Shown here piece after piece: positions 48,954-61,755 of a stretch of 64,000 nt of DNA. This stretch comes from Ophiocordyceps camponoti-saundersi (nom. inval.) (taxonomy: Eukaryota; Ascomycota; Sordariomycetes; Hypocreales; Ophiocordycipitaceae). The position numbers were made by a program, and so were the translations under genes. The first letter of the stretch is position 1; the number at the start of each line of letters is the position of its first letter. Location of the stretch: positions 62,001 through 126,000 of the forward strand of contig PDHQ01000068.1 in NCBI GenBank assembly GCA_003339415.1. The letters are read 5' to 3'. Under the pieces are notes generated by a model. The model saw only the letters and a list, made by a program, of their open reading frames with translations. It was not told the origin of the DNA and did not search any database.

Positions 48954-50421
48954 TCTTATAATAAACCTTATAATAGCTAGTTTTAAAAAATAGCTAGATT
49001 ATTATTATAAAGCTATAAATAAATATAAAATTAAAGTTAAAGAAGGAGGTATTATTATATTTATTTTTTTAGTATTTCCGCCTTAGCTATTATTAGTTTC
49101 TAGTTAGCGTTAAAAGGGGAGAAAAAGTAATATATATAAAATTCTAATTTATAAACTTTTAAGATTAAGTAATATATATATTCTTAACTTAATCTTATAT
49201 TACTTTTATTTTAGAGTAAAGTTAACTTTACTTAAGGTAAAACTTTTAATAAAAAAATAATAATATAATCTTTTCTTATAAGCTATAAAATAAGTAAACT
49301 TACTTTTTATATATAAAGCGGTAAAATATTTATTATATTATTACTTTATTATATAATATTTAATAATATATTTAAATTAGTAATATTTAAAATATTCCTA
49401 AAGTTAAATTTTTAATATATATAATTTAATATTAAAAATCTTTACTTATATTATTATATTTTTATTATAAATTTAGTTTATATTTATTATATTATTAATA
49501 ATAATTATTAAGGAATTTTATTAAATTTTAGAATAATATTTTTTTATATATAATTATATTACTAAAACCTTATTTAATAACTTAATTTTTCTCTAAAAAG
49601 CTTCTTTACCGCCTTATTATAAAGCTTACGCTAATATTTTTTTTATAATAAAAGTATAACTTTTACTAATTAAGTATACTTTTTCTTTAAAAATAATATA
49701 AAGCTACCTTAAATTAAACTAAAGCTTATAAATAATATCTTAAAATATTATTATAATATTATTACTAAGTAATTTCCTTATTATAAAAGCTTAGCTTTAT
49801 TTATAAAGTTTATAATTAATATTTATTATAATTATTTTAAAGCCTTAGACCTAGAATAAAATAATAATAAAATTAAAATAAATTATAAGCTATTACTTAT
49901 ATTACTTAAAAACTTATTTTTTAATAGTTTTTTCTAGCGCTTTAGTTATAATTATAGCTTATATTTAAGGAGTTCCGCTCCTCTTAAAGCTATAAAAAAA
50001 AGAGGAAATTATAGCTATAATAGCTAAGGAGATATTATTAACTAATAAAGTTAAAGTAAGGGGGGCGCCTTTTTAAATTTTCTTAGTTTCCGCTACTTAT
50101 TTAATAATTATTTATATAAAAATAAAAGCGTTTCTTAAAATAATCTTACTAATATTTACCTTAGCTTCTAATAAGGTAATAAGTATAATAAACCCTTAAG
50201 TTTAAGATTATTATAATTTAAAATAAAGCTATATTCTAAGTAAAAATATTTTGCGATTATAATTAATTTAGTTAATATCGCCCTCCCCTTAAAGTTACTT
50301 TAAGTATAGCTAGCTATTGCTATAAGGTAATAAAGGGAGCGAAGTTTATTTATAATATAAGAATAAAAGGTTTATATCCGCGTAATTATAAGTATAAAAT
50401 TTATAAAATATATAAAAGTTA
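48954..50421 (-). mobile_element. R11, 5' segment
   Basis: This resumes R11 after Gypsy-2 and runs to the R 5' end (ataaaatatataaaagtt, near 50420). It holds the ORF1-like frame on the minus strand, with the AAGGGGGGCGCC block at 50058. It is followed by the 12-bp TSD shared with 41647-41658. Confidence 0.9.
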
Positions 50422-50433
50422 TAAATTAAATTA

Positions 50434-51141
50434 AAGCTTATAAATAATATTTTAAAATATTATTATAATATTATAATATTATTATTAAATAATTTCCTTA
50501 TTATAAAAGCTTAGCTTTACTTATAAAGTTTATAATTAATATTTATTATAATTATTTTAAGGCTTTAAACTTAAAATAAAGTAATAATAAAGTTAAAGTA
50601 AATTATAAGTTATTATTTATATTACTTAAGAATTTAGTTTTTAATAATCTTTTTTAGCGTTTTAGCTATAATTATAGCTTATATTAAAGGAGTTCCGCTC
50701 CCCTTAAAGCTATAGAAAAAAAAGAAAATTATAATTATAATAGCTAAGAAGATATTATAAACTAATAAAATTAAAGTAAGAAAGGCGCTTTTTTAAACCT
50801 TTTTAAACTTTATTATTTATTTAATAATTACTTATATAAAAATAAAAATATTTTTTAAAATAATCTTATTAATATTTACCTTAGCTTTTAAGAAAATAAT
50901 AAAAATAATAAACTTTTAAGTTTAAGATTATTATATTTTAAAGTAAAGCTATATTTTAAGTAAAAAGTTTTTATAATTATAATTAACTTAAATAATATCG
51001 CCCTCCTCCCTAAAATTACTTTAAATATAACTTACTATTATTATAAGGTAATAAAAGGAGTAAAGTTTGCTTATAATATAAAAGTAAGAAAATTATATTT
51101 ATATTACTATAAGCGCAGAGTTTATAAAATATATAAAAATT
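50434..51141 (-). mobile_element. R10, 5' segment
   Basis: This completes R10: it starts inside R (AAGCTTATAAATAAT), exactly where the 3' segment stopped at 41658, and runs to the 5' end near 51141. R10 totals about 1.89 kb. R12 begins at the next base in the same orientation, so the two are head to tail without spacer. Confidence 0.88.
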
Positions 51142-51349
51142 ATAATAATAATATTAATATATTAGTATATTTTATATAGCTTAAAACTATTTTATATATA
51201 CTTTAAAAAGGGGAAAAATTAAAAAACTTAAAATAAAACTTTTTTTAAATATTACTTTAGCTTTAAGTTAAACCTTATTTATACTTAATATTTTATATAT
51301 TTAATAAGTTAAGTAATAATTAATAATTAAAAAGCTAATATTTCCTCTA
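51142..51349 (-). mobile_element. R12, 3' segment (split by R13)
   Basis: The last 208 bases of a minus-strand R copy, beginning with the tail ataataataatattaat and stopping where R13 is inserted in opposite orientation. It resumes at 53218. Confidence 0.9.
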
Positions 51350-53217
51350 ATAACTTTTATATATTTTATAAACTCCGCGCTTATAATAATATAAATATAG
51401 ACTTTTTATTCTTATATTATAAATAAGCTCCGCTCCCTTTATTACCTTATAGTAATAGCTAGCTATACTTAGAGTAACTTTAAGGGGGAGGGTAATATTA
51501 TATAAGTTAATTATAACCGCAAAAATTTTTTACTTAAAATATAACTTTATTTTAAATTATAATAATCTTAAACTTAAAGGTTTACTATACTTATTACCTT
51601 ATTTAAAGCTAAGGTAAATATTAATAAGATTATTTTAAGAAATACTTTTATCTTTATATAAGTAATTATCGAATAAATAGTAAAGTTTAAAAAGGTTCAG
51701 GGAGATACCCCTTTTACTTTAACTTTATTAATTAGTAATATTTCCTTAGCTATTATAATTATAATTTCCTCTCTTTTCTATAGCTTTAAGGGAAATAAAA
51801 CTCTTTTAATATAAGCTATAATTATAGCTAAAGCGCTAAAGAAGATTATTAAAAAATAAATTTTAAAATAATATAAATAATAGCTTATAATTTGCTTTAA
51901 TTTTATAGCTATTTTACTCTAAATCTAAGGCCTTAAGGTAATTATAATAAATATTAACTATAAACTTTATAAGTAAAGCTAAGCTTTTATAAGAAGGAAA
52001 TTACTTAGCGGCGATATTATAATAATAATTTAAAATATTATTTATAAGCTTTAGTTTAATCTAAAATAATTTTATATTATTTTCGGAGAAAAGGTATACT
52101 TTATTAATAAAAATTATACTTTTATTATAAAAAAGGAATTAGCGTAAGCCTTATAGTAAAATAATAAGAAAGCTTTTTAAAAAAAGATTAAGTTATTAAA
52201 TAAAATCTTAATAATATAATTATATATAAAAAGATATTATTTTAAAACTTAGTAAAGTTTCTTAGTAATTATTATTAATAATATAATAAATATAAATTAA
52301 ATTTATAATAAAAATATAATAATATAAGTAAAAATTTTTAATATAAAACTATATATATTAAAAGTTTAATTTTAATAATATTTTAAATATTATTAACTTA
52401 AATATATCGCTAAATATTATATAACGAAGCTATAATATAATAAGTATTTTACTATTATATATATAAAAAGTAAATTTACTTATCTTATAGCTTATAAGAA
52501 AAGATTATATTATTATTTTTTTTATTAAAAGTTTTACCTTAAGTAAAGTTAACTTTACTTTAAAATAAAAGTAGTATAGGACCGGGTAAAGGATATATAT
52601 ATTACTTAATTTTAAAGGTTTATAAATTAAAACTTAATATATACCGCCCCTCCTCCCCTTTTAATATTAAGTAAAAATTAATAATAGCTAAAGCGGAAAC
52701 GCTAGAGAGTAAATATAATAATACCCCCTCCTCTAACTCTAACTTTATACTTATCTATAGCTTTATTATAATAATTTAGCTATCTTTTAAGATTAGCTAT
52801 TATAAGGTTTATTATAAGATAATAAAACTTTTATATATTTCTAAGCTATACTAATAAGGCTTTAATAAATTAAATTATTAAGGCCGCTTTAATTAAATAT
52901 AAGGATTTAGTTTATAGCGATAATAATAGCTAGAAGGATAAGTAAGCTATATAAACTTTATATTAAACCTAGTTTATATATATTTCTATTACTATAAAGT
53001 CCGCTTTAGGGGAAATATTAGCTTTTAGATTATTAGTTAATATTTAACTTATTAAATATATAAAATACCGGGTATAGGCGGGGTCTAACCTAAAGCTAAA
53101 GTAACGCTTAAAGCGAGGGTTTTACTTTAAGTTCTCTAGTTTTTCCCTCTTTTAGAATATATATAAGATAGTTTTAAGCTATTTAAAATATATTAGCGTA
53201 TAAATTATTATTATTAT
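51350..53217 (+). mobile_element. R13: full-length R element inserted in R12
   Basis: This 1868-base plus-strand copy runs from taacttttatatattttat to an ATT tail. The duplication is taatatttcctcta at 51336-51349 against 53218-53231, where the second copy has lost all three C to T. That difference shows the target was C-containing at insertion and that mutation continued afterwards. Confidence 0.92.
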
Positions 53218-54880
53218 TAATATTTTTTTTAAAGTAAACTTAATAATAATAAAAATATATATAAAGTTAGTTTTATATAAAGTTTATATAGCTTACTTAT
53301 TTTCTTAGCTATTATTATTATTATTATAAATTAAATTTTTATAATTAATTAAAGTAGCTTTAATAATTTAATTAATTAAAGCCTTATTAATATAGCTAAG
53401 GAATATATAAAAGTTTTACTATTTTATAATAAACTTTATAATAGCTAGTTTTAAAAGATAGCTAGATTATTTTAATAAAGCTACGCATAAGTTTAAAGAA
53501 AAAGTTAAGGGAGGTATTATTATATTTACTTTTTAATATTTCCGCTCTTATTATTACTAAACTTTAGTTAATACTAAAAGGGGAGGAGGGGCGGTATATA
53601 TAAAGTTTTAATTTATAAACTTTTAAGGTTAGGAAATATATATATTTTTCGCTTAATCTTATACCGCTCTTATCTTAAAATAAAGTTAACTTTATTTAAA
53701 GTAAAACTTTTAATAAAATAAATCATTATATTATTTTTTCTTATAAGCTATAAAATAAATAAACTTACTTTTTATATATAAAGTAATAAAATATTTATTA
53801 TATTATAGCTTTATTATATAATATTTAATAATATATTTAAATTAATAATATTTAAAATATTATTAAAGTTAAACTTTAAATATATATAATTTAATATTAA
53901 AAATCTCCGCTTATATTATTATATTTTTATTATAAATTTAATTTATAATTATTATATTATTAATAATAATTATTAAGAAATTCTACTAAATTTTTAAATA
54001 ATATTTTTTATATATAATTATATTACTTAGATTTTATTTAAAAACTTAATTTCTTTCTAAAAAGCTTCCTTATTATTTTATTATAAAGCTTATATTAATA
54101 CTTTTTTTATAATAGAAATATAACTTTTATTAGTTAAATATGCTTTTTTTTTAAAAATAATATAAAGGTATTTTAAATTAAACTAAAGCTTATAAATAAT
54201 ATCTTAAAATATTATTATAATATTATTATTAAATAATTTCCTTATTATAAAAAGCTTAGCTTTACTTATAAAATTTATAATTAATATTTATTATTATTAT
54301 TTTAAAGCTTTAGATTTAAAATAAAATATTAATAAAGTTAAAGTAAATTATAAGCTATTATTTATATTACTTAGGAACTTACTTTTTATAATTTTCTTTA
54401 GCGCTTTAATTATAATTATAGCTTATATTAAAAAAGCTCCGCTTCTTTTAAAGCTATAAAAAAAAACTGCGGTTATAATAGCTAAAGAAATATTACTAAC
54501 TAATAAAGTTAAAGTAAAGGGGGCGCCTCCCTAAACTTTTTTAAACTCCGCTATTTATTTAATAATTATTTATAAGAAAATAAAAGCGTTTATTAAAATA
54601 ATTTTATTAATATTTATTTTAGCTTTTAATAAAATAATAAGTATAATAAACTTTTAATTTTAAAATTATTATAATTTAGAGTAAAGTTATATTTTAAGTA
54701 AAAAAGTTTTATAATTATAATTAACTTATATAGCGTTACCCTCCTTTTTAGAGTCGCTTTAAGCGTAGCTTACTATTATTATAAGGTAATAAAGGGAGCG
54801 GAGTCCGCTTATAATATAAAAATAAAAAGTTTATATCTGCGTTACTATAAGCGCGGAGTCCGTAAAATATATAAAAGTTA
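53218..54880 (-). mobile_element. R12, 5' segment
   Basis: This resumes R12 and runs to its 5' end near 54880. It carries the ORF1-like frame in reverse, with GGGGGCGCCTCCC at 54517-54529. The flank beyond it, ttattctttatttta (54881-54895), matches the left flank of R10 rather than any sequence next to R12's own tail. Confidence 0.9.
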
Positions 54881-54895
54881 TTATTCTTTATTTTA

Positions 54896-55087
54896 AAAAT
54901 AGGTATAAGGGTTAGATAATATTTAAATATAAATAATAATAGTTTTTTTATTAAATAAATATAATATAAAAAAGTAAAAAAAATATAAAAAGAAAAAATA
55001 TAGTAAAAATATATATAAGGAAAAAATATTATAAGAATATATTAAATAATAAAAGAAAAAAAAGGAAAGAAATAAATATAAATAATA
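54896..55087. other. Purine-rich AT spacer
   Basis: A short A-rich stretch between R12 and Copia-2, with runs of AAAAAAGTAAAAAAAATATAAAAAGAAAAA and GAAAAAAAAGGAAAGAAA. Nothing else is recognisable. A similar purine run precedes Copia-1 at about 7452-7467. Confidence 0.4.
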
Positions 55088-55130
55088 TATAACTTAAGTA
55101 AGTTATTAAACCGCTACCTTAATATATAAT

Positions 55131-55280
55131 TTATAGGAATTTATAGGAATTTATAGGAATTTATAGGAATTTATAGGAATTTATAGGAATTTATAGGAAT
55201 TTATAGGAATTTATAGGAATTTATAGGAATTTATAGGAATTTATAGGAATTTATAGGAATTTATAGGAATTTATAGAAAT
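55131..55280 (+). repeat. Perfect 10-bp tandem repeat (ttataggaat) x14
   Basis: Fourteen identical copies of ttataggaat occupy 55131-55270, followed by one variant (ttatagaaat). The same decamer occurs once or twice at the equivalent places in the second edge copy (about 55377) and, degraded, in Copia-1 (about 7510). The unit has no CpA on either strand, so RIP cannot mark it. Its perfect identity points to recent slippage expansion from the Copia edge sequence. Confidence 0.97.
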
Positions 55281-56649
55281 AAAAGTTAATAAGGCTAAGT
55301 TTAGTTTATTTTTAATATAAGCGTTAAGTTATATATAACCTAAGTAAGTTATTAAACTACTGCCTTAATATATAATTTATAGGAATTTATAGAAATAAGA
55401 GTTAATAAGGCTAAGCTTAGTTTATCCTTAATATAAGCGTTAGCTAGGTTATTTTTCTTATTAATCTAATATATCTTTAAAATCTCTTTATATTTATATA
55501 ACTTATAAATAGCTATAATATTAATTATAAGCCGTTTTTTAATTATTAAGCTAAGCTTAAGTAAGTAATTATATAATAATTTAGAATCTATATATAAGAT
55601 AAAAAAAATTAAGGGGTAGCTAAAAAATTATATAATATCTTAAATAATAATATAAAATAATAGCTTAAAGTTAACCTTATTAACTATATTATATAATTCG
55701 CTTATTATAATATTTTATATAACTTATTTATACTTAATAAAAATCTAATAAAAAATATTACTTTATATAATAAATAAGTTTATTAATTAATCCTCTTTAC
55801 TAAAAATAATAAAAGTGCTAAGCTATAATATAAAGTTTTTATTATTTATAAAAAACCTATTTATAAAAATAAATAGTTTTATATAAATAAGGTTTAAGGG
55901 GATAAAGTATAGCTTTTAATAAGCGTTATTAATCTACTATTAAATATTTTTATTAAATACTATAATATTTTATAAGGAAAGATTAGTTACTTAAGTAATA
56001 ATAGTAAAGTTATATAACGCTTTTAGCTAATAAGTTAAAGTAATATATACGCTGCGAGCTTATTAACTAATAAAATCTTATAAAGCTATAGCGGCGTTAA
56101 GGTTAATAACTTTAAGTTTAGTAGCTTATTCTTTTTATATAAAGATAATATTATATAATTATTAAGTAATATAGCCGCTATTAAAGTTAATAAGAATACT
56201 ATTTATAAGGAACGTTTTAGGCTTTATATAAAACTTTACTTTTTCTAATTCTATTTCCTTAAGCGTAGAGAAAAACTTAAATATAAAGAAAAAAGTATTA
56301 TTTATCTATAAGCTAGTTATATTAAATATATTTAGTTTAGCTATAATATAAAGAAGATATAAGTTATATAATAAAGGCTTTATAAGTAACTTTATATAAG
56401 AATAATTAAAGTATATCTTAAACTAATATAAGCTTAATTTTATAAAACTATATAATAGTTTTTTAATATATAAAAAGGTATAAGAAGGATACTAATCTTA
56501 AAGTTCTTTTAGTAAGTAAATATAAATTATATAATATAATAAATTAGAAAACTATATATAAGCTTAGATAATATCTTATAATTCCTTTTATATATTATAT
56601 AATATTATTAAGGTTAGTTTAAAGGTAAAAAGAAGGCGTTATAATATAT

Positions 56650-57790
56650 ATAAAACTATAAGTAATTAAGTAAGAATTTCCTCTTTATTATTATTATTAT
56701 AGCCCTATATAACTAATTAAGACTTTTTATATAAATAATTATTCTAATTTTTTACCTCTTATATAAAGTATATTTTTAAAATCCGCTATATAAGATTAGT
56801 AAAAAAATTATATTATATAAATATAAAAGCTTTTTAAATAAATAAAGCGTTAATTTCCTTATAATTAAAAGCTTTAAATAGTTAGCTAAGAAGAATATTA
56901 ACGGTTTATTATCTAAATTATATAGCTAAGGTATAGTTATTTTTCTCCTTAATTATAATAAAAGCGGTATTATATATATTATATATATTTTTATTTTTAA
57001 AAGCTATAATAGGGATTTTAAATTATACTTTCTTTAATATAAATAAAGTTAAGAGAGAGCGGAAGTAAAGCTTTATTTTTATTATATAAAAGCGTATAAG
57101 TCTTAAGGGGAGCTTAAGTATAATATTTTAGCTATTAAAGCTAAAAATTTAAAAAAAGCTTTATTATTTATCCTTTTCTTATAAAATAAAAACCTCGCTT
57201 AATAAAAGAAAGGATAAAATATCTTAGAAATTAAAACTAGTTTAAGTATATAAAGTGCGTAAAATATCCGCCTAAGCTTTAATTTATTATACTTATTTTA
57301 TTATTTTCTAAATTATATAAGCGTATATAATAATATTAAGAGAAAAAGGTAAGTTATATAAAATATAAAAATATATGCTAAAAATAAAAAATATAAAGAT
57401 AAGGCTATTTAAGCTAGATTTATTATTTATAGCTTTTATAACTATTTAAAGAATAATAGTATTATTAGTCTTAAGGCTAATATCTTACTATAAAATATTA
57501 TACGCTTAGCAGAGAGGGGTATATATATATTTAACTTTCCTAATAGCTTAGTATACCTTAATAAGTATTTCCTTATATATAGTTCTAACTAATTTCGTAT
57601 TTATATAAAACTTTATAAAGGAGAAGTTTATTCTAATATTATAAGAGATAATATTTAAGGGACTTTAATTAAGTATAAATTTAATACTTATAAAAAGTAT
57701 TTTAAGTATTTATAGTAAATATACTTTATATAAAATCTATAGCTTAGAAAAAAATAGCCTTATTTATAATATATAAGATTAGCTTACTAC
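56650..57790 (-). pseudogene. Copia-2 integrase to reverse transcriptase segment (decayed)
   Basis: This is the counterpart of 8780-9900 in Copia-1, with the integrase blocks at about 57490-57545 and 57620-57650 and the A-I-x-K-A-x-like block near 57740-57780, then the linker and RT N-terminus. Differences from Copia-1 are mainly C/T and G/A plus a few small indels, for example near 56760 in the R-I-F-K region. Function is lost. Confidence 0.68.
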
Positions 57791-58568
57791 TAAGTTAAAA
57801 GATATTAATAATTAGAAAATAATTAAAAATATAGTTATTTTTAATAAAAAACTTAAACCGCCTAAGTTTTATATTATATAACTAATATTAATAATAAAAA
57901 TATAAGATAAACTTAAGTAATATTAGTATAATACTAAAAAGATTAGCCTTCCTAAGTAAGTTATATAATTATTAAGTATAAGGGTGCTTAAAGTGTTAAT
58001 ATAGCTATTATAATTCTTATTTAATATAATATAATATAGATTTAGTTTATAATATATTAAAAAATAGATATTTCTATTTCTTAATAATAAGAACTATTAT
58101 ATTATTATATTATATAATAACATCTTTTATATTATTATAAAAAGTATAAAGGCAGTTAGTATCTTTAAGGTAAAATAGAATTAGTATAAAGGTATTAAGA
58201 ATATAAGAAAAAACTTTATTAAGGGGGTTTTATATAATAATAATACTAATTAGCTAGGTTAGTTTTAAAAAGCTAAAACGAATTATATTATTAGTTAAAG
58301 TTTAGTTTATTATTATATAAGAGTATTTCTAAATATAGGCCTTTACTTATAGTTTACTTATTATTAAGATTTATATAGCTTTTATATCTTAGAGTTTATC
58401 TTAATATATTATATAATATATATTAAAAAGAAGGAATTATTTTACAAGTACTGCTAGGGACTTAAAGTAATAAATATTATTTTTAATAAGTAAGTATATA
58501 TAAGCCGCTATTATAAAAAGTAAAATAGCGTTCTCTCCGCGTATAATTTTCTTTTTAATATTAGAGTC

Positions 58569-59861
58569 CTAATATACGCTTATACGTATAATCTTCTAGT
58601 AAGCGTATATACTAAGCTAGCTACTAGATATAGTATATAAAAGAGGGAGATAGGCTAGCTACTAATTATAAGATTATAAAATAGCTATTATAAAAAATAT
58701 AAGTATAAGTAAGAGTCTTTTAAGAATTAAAATAATAACTATAAAAGAATCTAAATTACTACCTAAAGGAATACTAAGCTAATTATATAGCTAGGAGCTT
58801 AAGGAAGATTTCCTAGTTTAATTTTAAAAGTATTTACCTAAGGGGATTTTACGGTAATTTCTATATATATTAATAAAACGGAGATTTCCTAATATATAAT
58901 AATTTCCTAGTATATAAGGATTTCCTAGTAAAATCCGGAGATTTTTAAAGGTATATTTTAATATTAGATTTAATAGGAAATCTTAGTAAAGTCTTAAGAG
59001 TTATTATAAAGAAATCCTAATAGAATGCTTAGTAATTTCTTAAGCGTAAAAGTAATAAAATTTTTAGGGGAAATCTAAGTAAAATCCTAAAAGGGGAAAT
59101 CTTAATAAAATATTATAAGAGGTTAGGCGATTTATAAGGGTATTATTATATATCTTATATTAACTTCCTAGGCCTAAAAAGAATTTTAATAGCTTTATTA
59201 ACTCTTTATATTATTTTAAAAATTATTATTATATTTAAAAGCTTTTTTATATTAATTTTAATAATTATACTTAATTATAGATTAAAAAATATTATTAAGG
59301 ATTTATATATAAAGAATTAAATTAATTTATATAAGGTAGAAAAGAAATAAAGGAATAAGATAAGAATAATAAAGGAGAATTATAATATATATTAAATATA
59401 TATAGAAGAATATATCTTATAGTTAAGGGTATTATAATATTAAGAAAGGAAAATAGGAATAAGAAGGATAAGATATAATATGTAAATTTAAAAAATAAAA
59501 GAAAGGAAATATCTTACTATTTTTATTATTTAAATATATAAGTTATAGCGATAATATAAAAGCGAATACGGATAATTTTACTATAAATAGTATAAGAGAT
59601 ATAGTTTATAGCTTTAAATATAGTATATTTTACGAAAATAGAGGCGTTTAGGATATTAAAAATAATAGTAAAGTTAACTATATTACGAATAGTTTATATT
59701 TATTCTTAAGCGTATATTATAAGTAGTTTATAATAAATAAGCTTTACTTAGCTTTTTTATTATAGCTAATATTTTTTTTATTTATAATATATAAAGTATA
59801 AGGAAAAATAATATATAATTAATATTATATCGTAAAAATATTAGAAAATAATATTAAAAGT
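58569..59861. other. Unassigned stretch with degenerate short repeats
   Basis: About 1.3 kb of unknown origin. At 58560-58640 AATATACGCTTATACG and AGCTAGCTACTAG occur, at 58800-59105 there is a family of short repeats (listed separately), and at 59540-59760 a slightly less AT-rich zone with GCGAATACGG and GAGGCGTTTAGG could be an old coding relic. It does not match any other part of the window. Confidence 0.4.
58806..59108 (+). repeat. Degenerate direct/inverted repeats of GGAAATCYTARTAAAATC type
   Basis: Copies in one orientation begin near 58976, 59012, 59069 and 59095. Related units beginning GATTTCCTA occur near 58808, 58884 and 58919. Unit length is about 18-20 bases and spacing is irregular (27-60 bases). 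It may be a decayed minisatellite or clustered protein-binding sites. The unit has few CpA sites, so part of the similarity may predate RIP. Confidence 0.55.
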
Positions 59862-59874
59862 ATATTAATTTATA

Positions 59875-61742
59875 TAATAATAATATTTATACGCTAATAT
59901 GCCTAATTTAACCTAAAACTATCTTATATATATTTTAGGAGTAGGAAAAACCGGAGAACTTAGAGTAAAACCCTCCCTTTAAGCGTTACCTTAGTTTAGG
60001 GCCGGACTAGGTCCGTACCTAATACTCTATACCTTAGATAGGTCTAGTAATAATAAATAATTAGGAAGCCGATATATCCTCCGGAGCGGAGTTCGCGGTA
60101 ATAAAAATATACGTAGTTTAAGTTTAATACGGAGTCCGTATAGCTACTCGTTTTTCTAAGCGTTATCGTTACTATAAATTAAATCTCCGTGCTTAATTAT
60201 AGCGTTTTAAATAATCTATTCGATTAAAGCTTTATTAACGCGATTAAGGAATATATAAAAGTTTTACTAGCTTATAATAAACCCCGTAATAGCTAATCTT
60301 AAAAGGTAGCTTAATTATTATAGCGGAGCTATAGATAAGTTTAGAGAAGGGATCGGAGGCGGAGCTATTATATTCGCCTTTTAGCGTTTCCGCCCCGGCT
60401 ATTATTAGACTTTAGTTAGCGCTAAAAGGGGGAGAGGGGCGGTATATATAAAATTCCGATTTATAAATCTTTAAGGTTAGGAAATATAAATATTTTTTAC
60501 TTAGTCCTACGCCGCTTTTATTTTAAGGTAAAGTTAACTTTACTTAAAGTAAATCCCTTAATAAAAAAAGTAATAATATAATTTCTTTCTATATATTATA
60601 AAATAAGCTAATTTACCCTTTATATATAAAAAGGCGGAGTACTAGCTATATTATAACTTCGCTATATAATATTTAGTAATATATTTAAGCTAATAATATT
60701 TAAAATATTATTAAGGTTAAACTTCTAGCTTATAAGGTTCCGCGTTAAAAATCTCTACTTATATTATTATATTTTTATTATAAATCTAGTTTATATTTAT
60801 TACGCTATTAATAATAACTATAAAGAAACTCCGCTAAGTTTTTAAATAGTATTTTTTCGCGTATAATTATATTACTAAAACCTTATTTAAAAACTTAATT
60901 TTTTTTTAAAAAGCCTTTTTCCCGCCTTACTATAAAGCTTACGCTAATACCTTTTTTATAATAAAAATATAACCTCTACTAGTTAAGCGTACCTTTTCTC
61001 TAAAAATAATATAAAGCTACCTTAAATTAAACTAAAGCTTATAGATAATATCTTAAAATATTATTATAATATTACTACTAAGTAATTTCCTTATAATAAA
61101 AGCTTTACTTTACTTATAAAATCCGTAATTAATACTTATTATAGTTATTTTAAGGCCTTAAATTTAAAATAAAGTAATAATAAAATTAAAATAAATTATA
61201 AGCTAATACTTATATTATTTAGGAACTTATTTTTTAATAGTTTTTTTTAGTATTTTAGCTATAACTATAGCTTATATTAGAAAAGTTCTACTCCCCTTAA
61301 AGCTATAAAAAAAAGAGGAAATTATAGCTATAATAGCTAAGAAAATACTATTAATTAATAAAGTCGGAGTAAGGGGGGCGCCTCCCTAGACCTTTTCGGA
61401 CTCCGCTACTTATTCGATAATTACCTATATAAAAACTAAGGTATCCCCTAAAATAATCTTACTAATACTCGCCTTAGCTTCTAATAAGGTAAAAAATATA
61501 GTAAACCCTTAAGTTTAAGTTTACTATAATTTAAAGTAAAGCTATATTTTAAGTAAAAGATTTTCGTAATTATAATTAACTTATATAGCGTTACTTTCCC
61601 CCTTAGAGTTACTTTAGGCGCGGCTTAAAGCTATTACTACGGGGTAACGGAAAAAGCGGAGTCTGCTTATAATATAAAAATAAGAGGTTCGTATCCGCGT
61701 CGCTTTAAGCGCGGGATCCGTAAAATATATAAAAATTATATA
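59875..61742 (-). mobile_element. R14: full-length R element, least degraded copy
   Basis: This 1868-base minus-strand copy has its tail at 59875 and the 13-bp duplication atattaatttata at 59862-59874 and 61743-61755. Its middle and 3' parts keep many C and G lost elsewhere (GGCCGGACTAGGTCCG at 60000; CGGAGCGGAGTTCGCGG at 60080; GGAGGCGGAGC at 60353), yet CA and TG are as rare as elsewhere. It lacks two bases near 60143 compared with R7, shifting any frame in the 3' region. The ORF1-like frame lies at about 60390-61500. Confidence 0.93.
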
Positions 61743-61755
61743 ATATTAATTTATA

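Larger units (their letters stand above)
55088..58568 (-). mobile_element. Copia-2: second Ty1/Copia polyprotein remnant
   Basis: This aligns with Copia-1 from about 55326 to 58568, and its 3' edge is duplicated in tandem (55088-55325 repeats 55326-55440). The minus-strand integrase (about 57490-57790) and RT (about 56650-56880) blocks are the same as in Copia-1. Similarity ends at 58568 exactly where a different sequence starts, so this copy is 5'-truncated or the family has a fixed edge here. No LTR is present. R and Gypsy do not interrupt it. Confidence 0.8.

Noticed and set aside
55131..55280. CRISPR array
   Set aside because: The decamers are contiguous with no spacers. This is a simple tandem repeat.
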